A stretch of DNA of 64,000 nucleotides from Geobacillus thermoleovorans. GTDB lineage: Bacteria > Bacillota > Bacilli > Bacillales > Anoxybacillaceae. The stretch spans positions 385,001 to 449,000 of the forward strand of contig NZ_CP014335.1 in NCBI RefSeq assembly GCF_001610955.1, read 5' to 3'. The notes below the pieces were generated by a model that saw only the letters and a program-made list of their open reading frames with translations, had not been told where the DNA came from and did no database searches. The position numbers and the translations under genes are program-made. Shown piece after piece: positions 33,860 through 42,540 of this stretch. Position 1 is the stretch's first letter; every line of letters begins with the position of its first letter.

Positions 33860-34890
33860 GCCGACCGATGCTCGCTTCTGTTTTGCTTGCGCTTGCGCTT
33901 GCTGTGGCGTTGCTCATTTCCTTTCTCTATTTCCTTCCGCCTGGAATGTGGTCGTCTTTGTGGGATCAAACTGTGATGGGGTTGCCGTTTTTGTTGTTTG
34001 TGTTCGCTGTAAGCCTGTGTATGGGGATTGCTGTTGGACTTATGCTTGATTCCTTCTTTCGCCAGCAATGGCAAGCGGTTGTGCAGGCGCTTCGGCACAT
34101 TGAACAAGGAGAGATGGGGGAGTTGCATCGGGAAGAGCCGCCGCCGGAACTGCAAGAGCTTTGGCGGCAAATCGTGAAGCTGCAAGCGCAATGGCGCGCG
34201 CAAACGAAACGCGTGCAAAAGTTAGCGGCGGAAAAGGCCGAACAGGAAGAACGGCTCGTTGAACGCATTCTTTCCGAAGAACGCACGCGGCTGGCGCGGG
34301 AACTGCATGATTCCGTAAGCCAACAATTGTTCGCCGCTTCGATGATGATGTCGGCCGTCATGGAAACGATGCCGCCGGATGATGAACGGCAGCGCAAACA
34401 ATTGGCCATGGTCGAGCAAATGATTCACCAGTCGCAATTGGAAATGCGGGCGCTGCTTCTGCACTTGCGGCCGGTGCAGCTGAAAGGCAAATCGCTTCAA
34501 GAAGGGATGACCGAACTGCTCACGGAATTGGCGGGCAAAGTGCCGCTCGAGATGAAATGGAACATCGAAGACGTTCCGCTCGATAAAGGGGTGGAAGATC
34601 ATCTGTTTCGCATTTTGCAAGAGTCGCTTTCCAACACGCTGCGCCATGCGAAAGCGAAGTCGTTGGAAGTATTGCTCATCGAACGGGACGGGTTTGCCAT
34701 TTTGCGCGTCACCGACGATGGCGTTGGCTTTGATGTGGAACGTTCGAAAAGCGGCTCGTACGGGTTGCAGCACATGTATGAGCGGGCGGCGGAAATCGGT
34801 GGGATGTTGAAAATTGTCAGCTTAAAAGGTCAAGGAACGAGGTTGGAAGTGAAAGTGCCGCTTTTGCACAGGGGGGATGACCGTGATTAG
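33856..34890 (+). CDS. liaS: Sensor histidine kinase LiaS
   Basis: The 344-residue kinase has two N-terminal membrane helices with almost no external loop, a HAMP-like linker (about 75-125), a HisKA_3 phospho-acceptor region ([20 protein letters not shown]) and a HATPase domain ([30 protein letters not shown]). It is an intramembrane-sensing kinase for envelope stress that phosphorylates LiaR. The start overlaps liaF, so LiaF and LiaS are translationally coupled. Confidence 0.92.
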   Translation: MSRPMLASVLLALALAVALLISFLYFLPPGMWSSLWDQTVMGLPFLLFVFAVSLCMGIAVGLMLDSFFRQQWQAVVQALRHIEQGEMGELHREEPPPELQELWRQIVKLQAQWRAQTKRVQKLAAEKAEQEERLVERILSEERTRLARELHDSVSQQLFAASMMMSAVMETMPPDDERQRKQLAMVEQMIHQSQLEMRALLLHLRPVQLKGKSLQEGMTELLTELAGKVPLEMKWNIEDVPLDKGVEDHLFRILQESLSNTLRHAKAKSLEVLLIERDGFAILRVTDDGVGFDVERSKSGSYGLQHMYERAAEIGGMLKIVSLKGQGTRLEVKVPLLHRGDDRD

Positions 34891-35515
34891 GGTACTGCTT
34901 GTCGATGATCATGAAATGGTGCGGCTTGGCGTGTCGGCGTATTTATCCGCCCAACCAGATATGGAGGTGATTGGCGAGGCGGAAGATGGTAAAAAAGGGG
35001 TGGAGCTCGCCCTCCAGTTGCGTCCGGATGTCATTTTAATGGACCTCGTGATGGAACCGATGGACGGCATTGCGGCGACGCGCGAAATCATCGGCGCGTG
35101 GCCGGAGGCGAAAATCATTGTCGTGACGAGTTTTTTGGATGATGAAAACGTGTTTGCCGCGCTTGAAGCAGGGGCGACGAGCTATTTATTGAAAACATCG
35201 AAAGCGAGCGAAATTGCCGACGCCATTCGCGCCACGTTCCACGGGCAATCGGTGTTCGAACCGGAAGTGGCCGGAAAAGTGATGCGAAACTATCGGAAAC
35301 AAGAAGAGCGCCTGCCGCATGAGCAGCTCACGAGCCGGGAGATGGAAGTGCTTTTGTTGATGGCGCAAGGGAAAACGAATCAAGAAATGGCCGATGAATT
35401 GTTCATTTCACTTAAAACGGTGAAAGTGCATGTAAGCAACATCCTCGCCAAACTCGGCGTCCAAGACCGGACGCAAGCGGTCATTTACGCGTTTCGGCAT
35501 GGCTTGGTGAAATGA
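34883..35515 (+). CDS. liaR: Response regulator LiaR
   Basis: The 210-residue NarL/FixJ-type regulator has a receiver domain with the acidic pair in [10 protein letters not shown], the phospho-acceptor Asp in [13 protein letters not shown] and the Lys in [10 protein letters not shown]. The C-terminal LuxR-type helix-turn-helix is [20 protein letters not shown] then [13 protein letters not shown] prefer the GTG at 34883, six bases after AGGGGGG, which gives the family start ([10 protein letters not shown]). The ATG at 34877 lies inside that site. It overlaps the liaS stop. Confidence 0.92.
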   Translation: MIRVLLVDDHEMVRLGVSAYLSAQPDMEVIGEAEDGKKGVELALQLRPDVILMDLVMEPMDGIAATREIIGAWPEAKIIVVTSFLDDENVFAALEAGATSYLLKTSKASEIADAIRATFHGQSVFEPEVAGKVMRNYRKQEERLPHEQLTSREMEVLLLMAQGKTNQEMADELFISLKTVKVHVSNILAKLGVQDRTQAVIYAFRHGLVK

Positions 35516-35592
35516 GGAGCGTGTGAGTGGCACAAGCGCTATGCATTGAGAGTATGCTATGTCGAACGCGATTCATTTTTTGATAGGGAGTA

Positions 35593-35609
35593 GGTGTTCT
35601 GTGAACACC
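35593..35609. repeat. Short perfect palindrome GGTGTTCTGTGAACACC
   Basis: Seven-base arms flank TGT between liaR and its terminator. It could be an operator or an extra hairpin; no gene starts immediately downstream on the plus strand. Confidence 0.5.
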
Positions 35610-35665
35610 AAAACCGCTCCGTTTCATCACGATGAACATGGAAGATGAAACGGAAGCGGTTTTTG
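35610..35665. terminator. Long bidirectional terminator between liaR and the coiled-coil gene
   Basis: AAAACCGCT-CCGTTTCATC pairs with GATGAAACGG-A-AGCGGTTTT, a 19-base-pair stem with one bulge and a 15-base loop. U-tracts exist on both strands. Confidence 0.85.
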
Positions 35666-35707
35666 ACGTGCGGTGGACAGGGAAAATGGCTGGCTAACTG
35701 AGAGGAG

Positions 35708-36208
35708 TTACGCTTGCTTGGTCAGTTGGCGAAGTTTTCGGTCGTGGTGGAGCACTTTTGTTGTCAACACTTCGACCGAGGCTTGAGTATCTGTTAATTC
35801 TTCTTCAAGGTGGTCGATTCGTTCGTTCAGTTGTCTGTTCATCTGTTGCATTTCCTCACGAAGGGAGTCGATTTTGGCCTCAAGCCGAGTCTCAACAGCG
35901 TGGATTTCTGCCCGAAGCTGTTGCCCCATTTCTTGCATCTCGCTGCGGAGTTGTTGTCCCATTTCTTGCATCTCGTTGCGGAGCTGTTGTCCCATCTCTT
36001 GCATTTCATTGCGGAGCTGTTGTCCCATCTCTTGCATTTCACTGCGGAGTCGTTGCTCCATTGTTTGCATTTCATGGTGAAGTCGCTGTTCCATCGTTTG
36101 CATTTCATGATGCAGTCGTTGCTCCATTTCCTGCATTTTCGAGCTAATTTTGTCAGAATGCTGTTCGAGCGCTTGAAGCACCGCTTGAATGATTGTTTTC
36201 TCTTCCAC
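35708..36208 (-). CDS. Coiled-coil protein built of 11-residue repeats
   Basis: I do not recognise a named family. The 166-residue product is entirely charged helix. Residues about 26-102 consist of seven tandem 11-residue units of the type QEMxQxLxxEM, encoded by near-identical 33-base DNA repeats at about 35903-36133. Hendecads form right-handed or straight coiled coils, so a rod-like oligomer is expected. The C-terminal part ([18 protein letters not shown]) is a more ordinary heptad coil. The start is a GTG after AGGAGGTGAG. There is no signal peptide or membrane segment. Confidence 0.7.
   Translation of the reverse strand: MEEKTIIQAVLQALEQHSDKISSKMQEMEQRLHHEMQTMEQRLHHEMQTMEQRLRSEMQEMGQQLRNEMQEMGQQLRNEMQEMGQQLRSEMQEMGQQLRAEIHAVETRLEAKIDSLREEMQQMNRQLNERIDHLEEELTDTQASVEVLTTKVLHHDRKLRQLTKQA
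35903..36133 (-). repeat. Seven tandem 33-bp coding repeats
   Basis: Successive 33-base units encode the hendecads of the coiled-coil gene. Units 4-6 are nearly identical in DNA, which suggests recent duplication and possible copy-number variation between strains. Confidence 0.8.
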
Positions 36209-36401
36209 TTTTTCTCACCTCCTCACAGGTATTATACAAAGAAACGGGGCGAGAAAGAAAGAGAAAATATGGTGGTTTTCGTCGAACGTTGACGGTTCGG
36301 TTTTTGGTTTAGGATCGCGCGTTTTCGGTTTATCATGCCGCCCGCTTTGCCGTACAATAAACTCATATAAAAAGGCTGTTTTGGCCGCAAAGGAGATGAC
36401 G

Positions 36402-37859
36402 ATGTTGGACGCAGGATGGAAGTTCGACAACAGTTATGCAAGGCTGCCAGAGCGCTTTTTCAGCAAAGTCCTCCCCACGCCGGTGCGCGCGCCGAAGCTT
36501 GCGGTGCTCAATCGTTCGTTGGCAGTCAAGCTTGGGTTGAATGAGGAAGCGTTGCGAAGTGAAGATGGGGTGGCTGTGTTCGGTGGAAACCAAATTCCAG
36601 GCGGAGCTGAGCCGCTGGCGCAGGCGTATGCAGGGCATCAGTTCGGTTATTTTACGATGCTTGGCGACGGACGGGCGGTGTTGCTGGGCGAGCACGTCAC
36701 CCCAAGCGGGGAGCGGGTGGACATCCAGCTGAAAGGCTCGGGCCGGACGCCGTATTCGCGCGGCGGCGATGGGCGGGCGGCGCTTGGGCCGATGCTGAGG
36801 GAGTACATTGTGAGCGAGGCGATGCACGCGCTTGGCATCCCGACAACGCGAAGTCTTGCGGTCGTCACAACGGGAGAGACCATTATGCGCGAAACGGAAT
36901 TGCCTGGGGCGGTGTTGACCCGTGTCGCCTCGAGCCATCTGCGCGTCGGGACGTTTCAATACGCGGCGCAATGGGGGACGATAGAGGAGTTGCGCGCTCT
37001 GGCCGATTATGCGCTCTGGCGCCATTTTCCTGGCTTTGAGGAAGCTGAGAACCGCTATTTGTTTTTGCTTGAACAAGTGATCGAACGCCAAGCGGAACTG
37101 ATCGCGAAATGGCAGCTTGTCGGCTTTGTCCACGGGGTGATGAACACGGACAATATGACGATCAGCGGGGAAACGATCGACTATGGGCCGTGCGCGTTTA
37201 TGGACACATACAGCCTGGAGACGGTGTTCAGTTCGATTGATACGGAAGGGCGGTATGCGTACGGAAACCAGCCGTACATCGGGGGCTGGAATTTGGCAAG
37301 GTTTGCGGAAAGCTTGTTGCCGTTGCTTGATGAGAATGAAGAAAAAGCGATCGCGCTTGCCCAAGGGGCGCTTGATGAGTATCCGAAGCGGTATCACCAC
37401 CATTGGCTTAGCGGGATGCGGGCGAAGCTCGGCCTTGCCGAGGAGCAGGAAGGGGATCAGGAGCTCATTGCGGATTTATTGCGGCTGATGGAGGCGCATC
37501 GCGCTGATTACACGAACACGTTCCGTGCGTTGACGTTAGGCGAGTATACGGGAATGGCGCTGTTTGATTCCGCTGAGTTCCGGGAGTGGCAGGAGCGCTG
37601 GCAGACAAGGCTCAGCCAAGAATCGGTGTCAAGGGAAGAAGCGTATGAGCGGATGCGCCGCCATAATCCAGCTGTGATCCCGCGCAACCACCGGGTTGAA
37701 GAGGCGTTGGCCGCCGCGGTCCATGACGGCGACTACAGCGTGATGGAGCGTTTCCTTGAAGCGCTGTCTGACCCGTACGCCTACTCGCCGGAACAAGAGA
37801 AATACGCGGAACTGCCTCCGCCGTCCGACCGCCCGTACCGGACGTTTTGCGGGACGTAA
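36402..37859 (+). CDS. selO: SelO (YdiU/UPF0061) protein adenylyltransferase
   Basis: The 485-residue pseudokinase-fold protein shows the family start [19 protein letters not shown], then [19 protein letters not shown] (ATP-binding region) and [20 protein letters not shown] (metal-binding Asn and Asp). SelO transfers AMP from ATP to Ser, Thr or Tyr of target proteins during oxidative stress. AAAGGAGATG precedes the ATG at 36402. The C-terminus (TFCGT) holds Cys where some eukaryotic forms have selenocysteine. It is monocistronic with a terminator downstream. Confidence 0.92.
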   Translation: MLDAGWKFDNSYARLPERFFSKVLPTPVRAPKLAVLNRSLAVKLGLNEEALRSEDGVAVFGGNQIPGGAEPLAQAYAGHQFGYFTMLGDGRAVLLGEHVTPSGERVDIQLKGSGRTPYSRGGDGRAALGPMLREYIVSEAMHALGIPTTRSLAVVTTGETIMRETELPGAVLTRVASSHLRVGTFQYAAQWGTIEELRALADYALWRHFPGFEEAENRYLFLLEQVIERQAELIAKWQLVGFVHGVMNTDNMTISGETIDYGPCAFMDTYSLETVFSSIDTEGRYAYGNQPYIGGWNLARFAESLLPLLDENEEKAIALAQGALDEYPKRYHHHWLSGMRAKLGLAEEQEGDQELIADLLRLMEAHRADYTNTFRALTLGEYTGMALFDSAEFREWQERWQTRLSQESVSREEAYERMRRHNPAVIPRNHRVEEALAAAVHDGDYSVMERFLEALSDPYAYSPEQEKYAELPPPSDRPYRTFCGT

Positions 37860-38194
37860 TGGTGATGGCGTTTTCGTTTAGCGGCAAAGGAGAAACGAAT
37901 CACCTTTTGCATCGTCTAATTTGGATAGAGATGAAAGATCGTTAAGCAGCAGGCGGCTCGCCCTAAGAATAGGCGGGCCGCTGTTTTTGCTGGTGATGGA
38001 TGAAGAGGATGGGTTTGCGGTACAATCAAAATGGTGCATAGGGGTCGTTTTAGAACAAAGGCAAGGACTGAACATTGCTATGGAAGTGTCACGCAGAATC
38101 CATTAGGCATGGCTGGGCATTCTTGGAGTTGGATCCAATTCTGAAAGGTGTCTGTTAGAAGTAGGAGTCAAGGGAAAAAGAAAGGGATGGTTGG
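37860..38194. other. 335-base gap between selO and the ABC-class ATPase gene
   Basis: Apart from the selO terminator I see no gene or known RNA. No clear promoter for the downstream ATPase gene is visible. Confidence 0.35.
37953..37989 (+). terminator. Intrinsic terminator after selO
   Basis: GCGGCTCGCC pairs with GGCGGGCCGC (one G-U pair) around CTAAGAATA, followed by TGTTTTTG. Confidence 0.82.
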
Positions 38195-39901
38195 ATGGAA
38201 ACACTGAGACAACGGCTGCGGTCGATCGACCAAAAAGGCTATAAGGCATATAAAGCGATCGAAGGTACGTATCGGTTCCCAACGTTTACGCTTGCAATTG
38301 ACCATGTGCAAGGCGATCCGTTTGCCGAACCGTCCAAGGTGCGGGTGATCGTGCCGCGGGCGAAAACGGCGCTGGCAGCGGAGTGGACCGATACGAAACC
38401 GCGCCGCACTCGCTGTGAGGATTTGCTTTTGCGCCGCGTCCACCGCGAATTGCGGCAATGGCCGCTGCGGGCGCGCGGGTCGGGAAAAAGTGGACTCGTC
38501 TTGATTGATGCGCCGGGGCAAAAAGTGCTCGAGCGGACGGCGGTGCAAGTGGCTGACGAGACGATTACGGTTTGTTTATCGGTCGGTTTGCCGGCGAATG
38601 GACGGCGCATTTTGGCGAAAGAAGCCGAGGCCATCTTTTTCGAGCAAATTCCATCCGTCATTGAGCGAGCGGTGTACGGCCTTCGGGAAGAAGACATCCG
38701 CCCGGCGGTGGAGCTGGCCGATCAGCAGCACGCCATTCGCCGTTATTTGCGCGAGCATGGTTTGGTGGCGTTTGTCAAAAACGGCGCGATTTTGCCGCGG
38801 GAGAGCGGAGTGAGCGACAAGCCGCTGCAATGCGAGGCCGTACCGTTTCAAAGCCCGCCAGAGCTGGAGATCGCGATCCCGATCCCGCACTGCACCGAGC
38901 CGGTGAAAGGCATGGGCATCCGAAAAGGCATTACGCTTATTGTCGGCGGCGGGTATCACGGCAAATCGACGCTGCTTCAGGCGTTAGAGCACGGCGTGTA
39001 TGACCATATCGCCGGCGACGGGCGGGAGTTTGTCATCACCGACAGCGGGGCGGTGAAAATTCGCGCCGAAGACGGCCGGAGCGTCGCCAGTGTTGACATT
39101 TCGCCGCTCATTGGCGCGTTGCCGTACGGCAAAGAGACAACGCAGTTTTCGACGGAAAACGCGAGCGGCAGCACCTCACAGGCCGCGAGCATGATCGAAA
39201 TGATTGAAGCGGGGGCATCGGCGTTTTTGATTGACGAAGATACAAGCGCAACGAACTTGCTCATCCGCGATGGACGCATGCAGGCGCTCGTGGCGAAAGA
39301 AGCCGAACCAATCACGCCGTATATCGACAAGGCGCGTCAACTATTTCGCGATTACGGCATTTCGACGGTTCTTGTCGTCGGCGGGTTGGGGGATTACTTG
39401 GATATCGCTGATTGCGTGATCAAAATGGAGCAGTACGTCCCGTTTGATGTGACCGGGGAGGCGAAGCGGATCGCTGCAGAGATGCCGTCGGGACGGAAAG
39501 CGGAAGGCGGAGAGTCGTTCGGCCGCATTCGCGAGCGCATTCCCCTGCCCGAAAGTTTGAACAGCCAAAAAGGAAAAAAAGCAAAAGCCGTCGCGCGCGG
39601 ACGGCACGTTATTCAGTACGGGCAAATCGATCTATTGCTTTATGCGCTTGAGCAGCTGGTCGATGACAGCCAGACTCGGGCGATTGCCGCGGCGCTGCTG
39701 TATATGGAACGAAAAGGATGGCTCGACGGGAAGAAAACCATCCGCCAACTACTTGATGCGATCGAAGAACAATGGGACCGTCAAGGGCTAGGCTCAGTTT
39801 CGTTCCGAAAAGGGAATCCGGGTGAACTTGCTCGCCCGCGCCGCTTCGAGCTGGCGGCGGCGCTGAACCGGCTGCGGTCGCTCCGGTGTATCCAGCAGTA
39901 G
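38195..39901 (+). CDS. Predicted ABC-class ATPase (COG3044 family)
   Basis: The 568-residue protein matches the family of soluble predicted ABC-class ATPases. It has a conserved N-terminal part (KAIEGTYRFPTFTLAIDHVQ), a Walker A loop GGGYHGKSTLLQALEHGVYD near residues 250-270, an acidic Walker B-like segment ASAFLIDEDTSATNLLIRD and a C-terminal helical region. There are no membrane helices or partner permease, so it is not a transporter; nucleic-acid or stress roles have been guessed. AAAGGGATGG precedes the ATG. Confidence 0.82.
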   Translation: METLRQRLRSIDQKGYKAYKAIEGTYRFPTFTLAIDHVQGDPFAEPSKVRVIVPRAKTALAAEWTDTKPRRTRCEDLLLRRVHRELRQWPLRARGSGKSGLVLIDAPGQKVLERTAVQVADETITVCLSVGLPANGRRILAKEAEAIFFEQIPSVIERAVYGLREEDIRPAVELADQQHAIRRYLREHGLVAFVKNGAILPRESGVSDKPLQCEAVPFQSPPELEIAIPIPHCTEPVKGMGIRKGITLIVGGGYHGKSTLLQALEHGVYDHIAGDGREFVITDSGAVKIRAEDGRSVASVDISPLIGALPYGKETTQFSTENASGSTSQAASMIEMIEAGASAFLIDEDTSATNLLIRDGRMQALVAKEAEPITPYIDKARQLFRDYGISTVLVVGGLGDYLDIADCVIKMEQYVPFDVTGEAKRIAAEMPSGRKAEGGESFGRIRERIPLPESLNSQKGKKAKAVARGRHVIQYGQIDLLLYALEQLVDDSQTRAIAAALLYMERKGWLDGKKTIRQLLDAIEEQWDRQGLGSVSFRKGNPGELARPRRFELAAALNRLRSLRCIQQ

Positions 39902-40332
39902 CCAGCTTGGAAAGGAGAAAGCCGGTTTGCTTTTTCTTGGCGACGTTTCCGTGCAGGTTGGATTACGGGGTTATTGGGGAGGAGGAATGGCTTGGTTTTT
40001 GTTTTTCCCAGCTGCAACAAAAAATAGGGCCGCAGGATGTGAGGCAAGGGCGTTTGTTTTCCCTGCTGGCCAACGGAACAACGGACGCTCTTGTTTCAAC
40101 AGGGGCGGCCGTGTGCCGGTATCGACCCAGGCGCGATCGGTGCGGGGCCGCTGCTCTTGTTCCAATAGACGATGCCTCATGCCTCAGGCAAAACGCGAAT
40201 GAATCCGCTTTCTGTCGGCGCCTTGCCCATTTTGCTCTAGCGCTATCCACCAATTACGGCTATAATAATGTTTATCAGTGCAACGTGGCGGATGGCGGCG
40301 GGAAGCCGCGGGTTGGTTAGGGGGATCAGGGC
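39902..40332. other. 431-base region without a recognisable gene
   Basis: Open frames exist on both strands but none has a ribosome binding site or family resemblance. A TATAAT box near 40260 probably belongs to the promoter of the DUF2294 gene; its -35 is unclear. Confidence 0.4.
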
Positions 40333-40701
40333 ATGAACAAGTCAAAAGGTTGGATGGAATCGGAAATCAGCAAAGCGTTGACGAAATGGGAAAAAGATTT
40401 TCTCGGCCGCGGCTCGGTGTCGGTGAAAACCGATATTTTGCGTGATATGATTATCGTTTCCCTGCATGGCATCTTGACACCTGCTGAGTACGCTCTTTGT
40501 GAATCGAAGGAAGGGATGCTGGCGGTGAAACGGTCGCGGACGAGTTTGGTGGAATCGGGCGTCGATGATTTGAAGAAGATGATTTTGGAAATCACGGGTG
40601 AAAAAGTAAAAAGCTTTCATACCGATTTAAGCACCCGAACGGGTGAGCGGATTATTGTCTTTAAGCTGTTCAACGATTTGGAGAAACAGTTGACAAAATA
40701 A
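40333..40701 (+). CDS. mpsC: DUF2294 / MpsC family protein
   Basis: The 122-residue protein matches DUF2294 (SEISKALTKWEKDFLGRGS, then VKTDILRDMIIVSLHGILTP and ERIIVFKLFNDLEKQL). In staphylococci the same family is MpsC, encoded with MpsAB, the two-subunit bicarbonate/CO2 transporter; here the homologues of MpsAB lie 330 bases downstream. Its molecular role is not known. GGGGGATCAGGG precedes the ATG. A promoter for the dab leader lies just after its stop, so dab can be transcribed separately. Confidence 0.8.
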   Translation: MNKSKGWMESEISKALTKWEKDFLGRGSVSVKTDILRDMIIVSLHGILTPAEYALCESKEGMLAVKRSRTSLVESGVDDLKKMILEITGEKVKSFHTDLSTRTGERIIVFKLFNDLEKQLTK

Positions 40702-40709
40702 ATTTTTCC

Positions 40710-40738
40710 ATGACAAATCAACAAAGTTATTGTATAAT
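40710..40738 (+). promoter_or_regulatory. Promoter of the dab leader RNA
   Basis: ATGACA (40710-40715), a 17-base spacer and TATAAT (40733-40738). Transcription should start near 40746, giving a leader of nearly 290 bases before dabB. Confidence 0.72.
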
Positions 40739-40778
40739 TGAAACAACTTTTGTATAGTAAGTATAGAATAAAATAGTG

Positions 40779-40914
40779 GACGATGCTGTCGGGAGCCCTT
40801 CAAAAAACCTACGTGGGCTTAGGTTCGTTGAAGGGAAACCGACCGTCGCCTGCCGCGCGACAACGAACGGGAGATCTTCAAACAATCGAGCGATGATTGG
40901 TTGAAGGTAAACCG
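40779..40914 (+). ncRNA. Duplicated structured RNA motif in the dabB leader
   Basis: Two copies of one motif are visible. Copy 1: GTCGG-GAG-CCCTTCAA ... TTGAAGGG-AAA-CCGAC (40788-40843), closed further by GACG/CGTC and holding an inner AACCTA/TAGGTT hairpin. Copy 2: CGG-GAG-ATCTTCAA ... TTGAAGGT-AAA-CCG (40868-40914), with an inner CAATC/GATTG hairpin. Both have an 8-bp helix, a GAG/AAA internal loop and a CGG/CCG helix outside it. Apical parts differ, so the shared parts are likely the functional core. I cannot assign it to a known riboswitch class. Confidence 0.65.
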
Positions 40915-40990
40915 GCTATGGGCAATCGATAGGCAATGGAACGGCCTTTTTCGGCCGTTTTGCCTGATTGACATAGCCGGTTTTTTCTTT
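40911..40990 (+). terminator. Large intrinsic terminator in the dabB leader (attenuator)
   Basis: ACCGGCTATG (40911-40920) pairs with CATAGCCGGT (40972-40981). Inside are CAATC/GATTG, AGGCAA/TTGCCT and ACGGCC/GGCCGT helices, and TTTTTTCTTTTTT follows. The CCG at 40912-40914 also closes RNA motif copy 2, so motif and terminator are mutually exclusive there. Confidence 0.82.
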
Positions 40991-41034
40991 TTTCTCTCGA
41001 ACGATGTGCAAGCAGATGAGGGGAGGAGATGGCA

Positions 41035-42540
41035 ATGGGGAACGAATGGTTCGCATGGGGATGGCTGGCGGCGATTGCGGTCGTTTTCCTAAGTGCGATC
41101 GTGTGGCTGTTTCCGCGCGTGTCGGAACGATATGTGCATGTGCACGTTTGGCTGTTGCTGTTGCCGGGGACGGCGGCGCTATTCGGATGGATCGGCGCCG
41201 GCGGCGCGGTCGACATCGGCCCGTGGCGGTTTGATGCGACGAGCTGGCTGTCCGCCGTTTATATTTCGCTTCTCAGCTGGGCGATTCAACGGTTTGCGGT
41301 TCGCTATTTGCACGGCGACCGCCGCTATCGGCTGTATTTCTCGCTCTTGACATGGACGTCATTTGCCGCTTCGCTCACGTGGGCGGCCGGCGACTTGCGG
41401 TTGATCGCAGTGTGCTGGGGGCTGCCGCTTGTGGGGCTTGTGGCGTTGACCGCGTTGAAAAAAGAATGGGAGCCGGCTCAGTTCGTTGCCTGGCAGATGG
41501 GCATGCTGTTTTTGGCAAGTTGGATTGCTGTGGCCCTCACCGCTGTTTGGCTTGGGGCGAGAGTCGGTGAATGGACGCTCGTCTCGGCGTTGTCGGCGGA
41601 ACGTTTAGCTCGTCTCGCTCTATGGGAAAGGGCGGTGATGAGCGGATTGCTCATGTTGGCTGCCGTCATTCCAGCTGGGCAATGGCCGTTTCATCGCTGG
41701 CTAATGGAATCAGCCGTGACGCCGACGCCGGTGTCAGCGGTGATGCATGCCGGTCTTGTCAACGCTGGGGGGCTCTTGCTTTGGCGCTTTTCTCCGCTCT
41801 TTAACGAAACGTGGGCGCATGTGGCGCTGTTTCTGATCGCTTTTGCCTCGATTTTGATTGGCACGGGCGTTAGCTTTGTTCATGTTGACTATAAGCGCCA
41901 GCTCGTCGGTTCGACGATGGCGCAAATGGGCGTCATGCTTGTGCAATGCGCCCTGGGCGCTTACGGGGCCGCAGTAGTGCATTTAGTGTTGCACGGGTTG
42001 TTTAAAGCGACGCTCTTTTTGCAGTCCGGGTCCGTCGTGCCGCCAGTCGGTCGGGCAGGATTGCGAAAAACAGGCAGTTCGTGGCCGGGCGGCATCATCC
42101 TCGGCGTGCTGTTTGGGTGGGGCTTTTGGCAGGCGGCTCCGCACGAACCGGCCCGGTTGTTGAGCGCGCTTTTGCTTGCGGCCTCGGCAACGGTTGCCTG
42201 GGGACGGCTTACGGATTTTCGCGAAGGCCGTTGGCTGGGCTTTGCGGTTGTCGTTGCTTTGGCGTTGGCGTCCGAAACGGTGCGCCATCAATTTATGGCG
42301 CTGCTTCATAACGGGATGCCGTCCGCGTTTCTGCCGCCCGCTTCGTTCGAATGGCTTGTCTGCGCTCTGTTTGTTGCCGCGGCGCTGGTTGCTGTATGGA
42401 TCGCGAACCGGCGCAGTTCCATGCTTGCCATTCAGCTGTACATGTGGCTTGTTCACCTTGGTGAACCGCGTCCGGCGGCGACCGAAGCACACCCGCGTTA
42501 TTTGGCGTCCTATCTAAAGGAGGGGATGGCTCATGAGTAG
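41035..42540 (+). CDS. dabB: Inorganic-carbon transporter membrane subunit DabB (MpsA, NuoL-like)
   Basis: The 501-residue integral membrane protein has about fourteen helices and resembles the proton-conducting NuoL/NDH-5 subunit. The core contains PAGQWPFHRWLMESAVTPTP, then SAVMHAGLVNAGGLLL, and the segment VHLVLHGLFKATLFLQSGSV with the helix-breaking His/Lys. With DabA it forms the cation-driven CO2/bicarbonate accumulation complex. I chose the ATG at 41035, eight bases after GGAGG; the ATG at 41029 touches that site. It overlaps dabA by eight bases. Confidence 0.9.
   Translation: MGNEWFAWGWLAAIAVVFLSAIVWLFPRVSERYVHVHVWLLLLPGTAALFGWIGAGGAVDIGPWRFDATSWLSAVYISLLSWAIQRFAVRYLHGDRRYRLYFSLLTWTSFAASLTWAAGDLRLIAVCWGLPLVGLVALTALKKEWEPAQFVAWQMGMLFLASWIAVALTAVWLGARVGEWTLVSALSAERLARLALWERAVMSGLLMLAAVIPAGQWPFHRWLMESAVTPTPVSAVMHAGLVNAGGLLLWRFSPLFNETWAHVALFLIAFASILIGTGVSFVHVDYKRQLVGSTMAQMGVMLVQCALGAYGAAVVHLVLHGLFKATLFLQSGSVVPPVGRAGLRKTGSSWPGGIILGVLFGWGFWQAAPHEPARLLSALLLAASATVAWGRLTDFREGRWLGFAVVVALALASETVRHQFMALLHNGMPSAFLPPASFEWLVCALFVAAALVAVWIANRRSSMLAIQLYMWLVHLGEPRPAATEAHPRYLASYLKEGMAHE

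Noticed and set aside
35903..36133. Regular repeats that could suggest a CRISPR array
   Set aside because: Units are contiguous 33-mers without spacers and encode in-frame hendecads; no cas genes are present.
39886..40320. 144-codon open frame between the ABC-class ATPase and DUF2294 genes
   Set aside because: It overlaps the end of the ATPase gene, has no ribosome binding site and its composition resembles no protein family.
40779..40990. Assigning the dab leader to the LicT/SacT antiterminator family or a known riboswitch
   Set aside because: The helix lengths and the GAG/AAA loops differ from RAT sites, and no known aptamer core is present.
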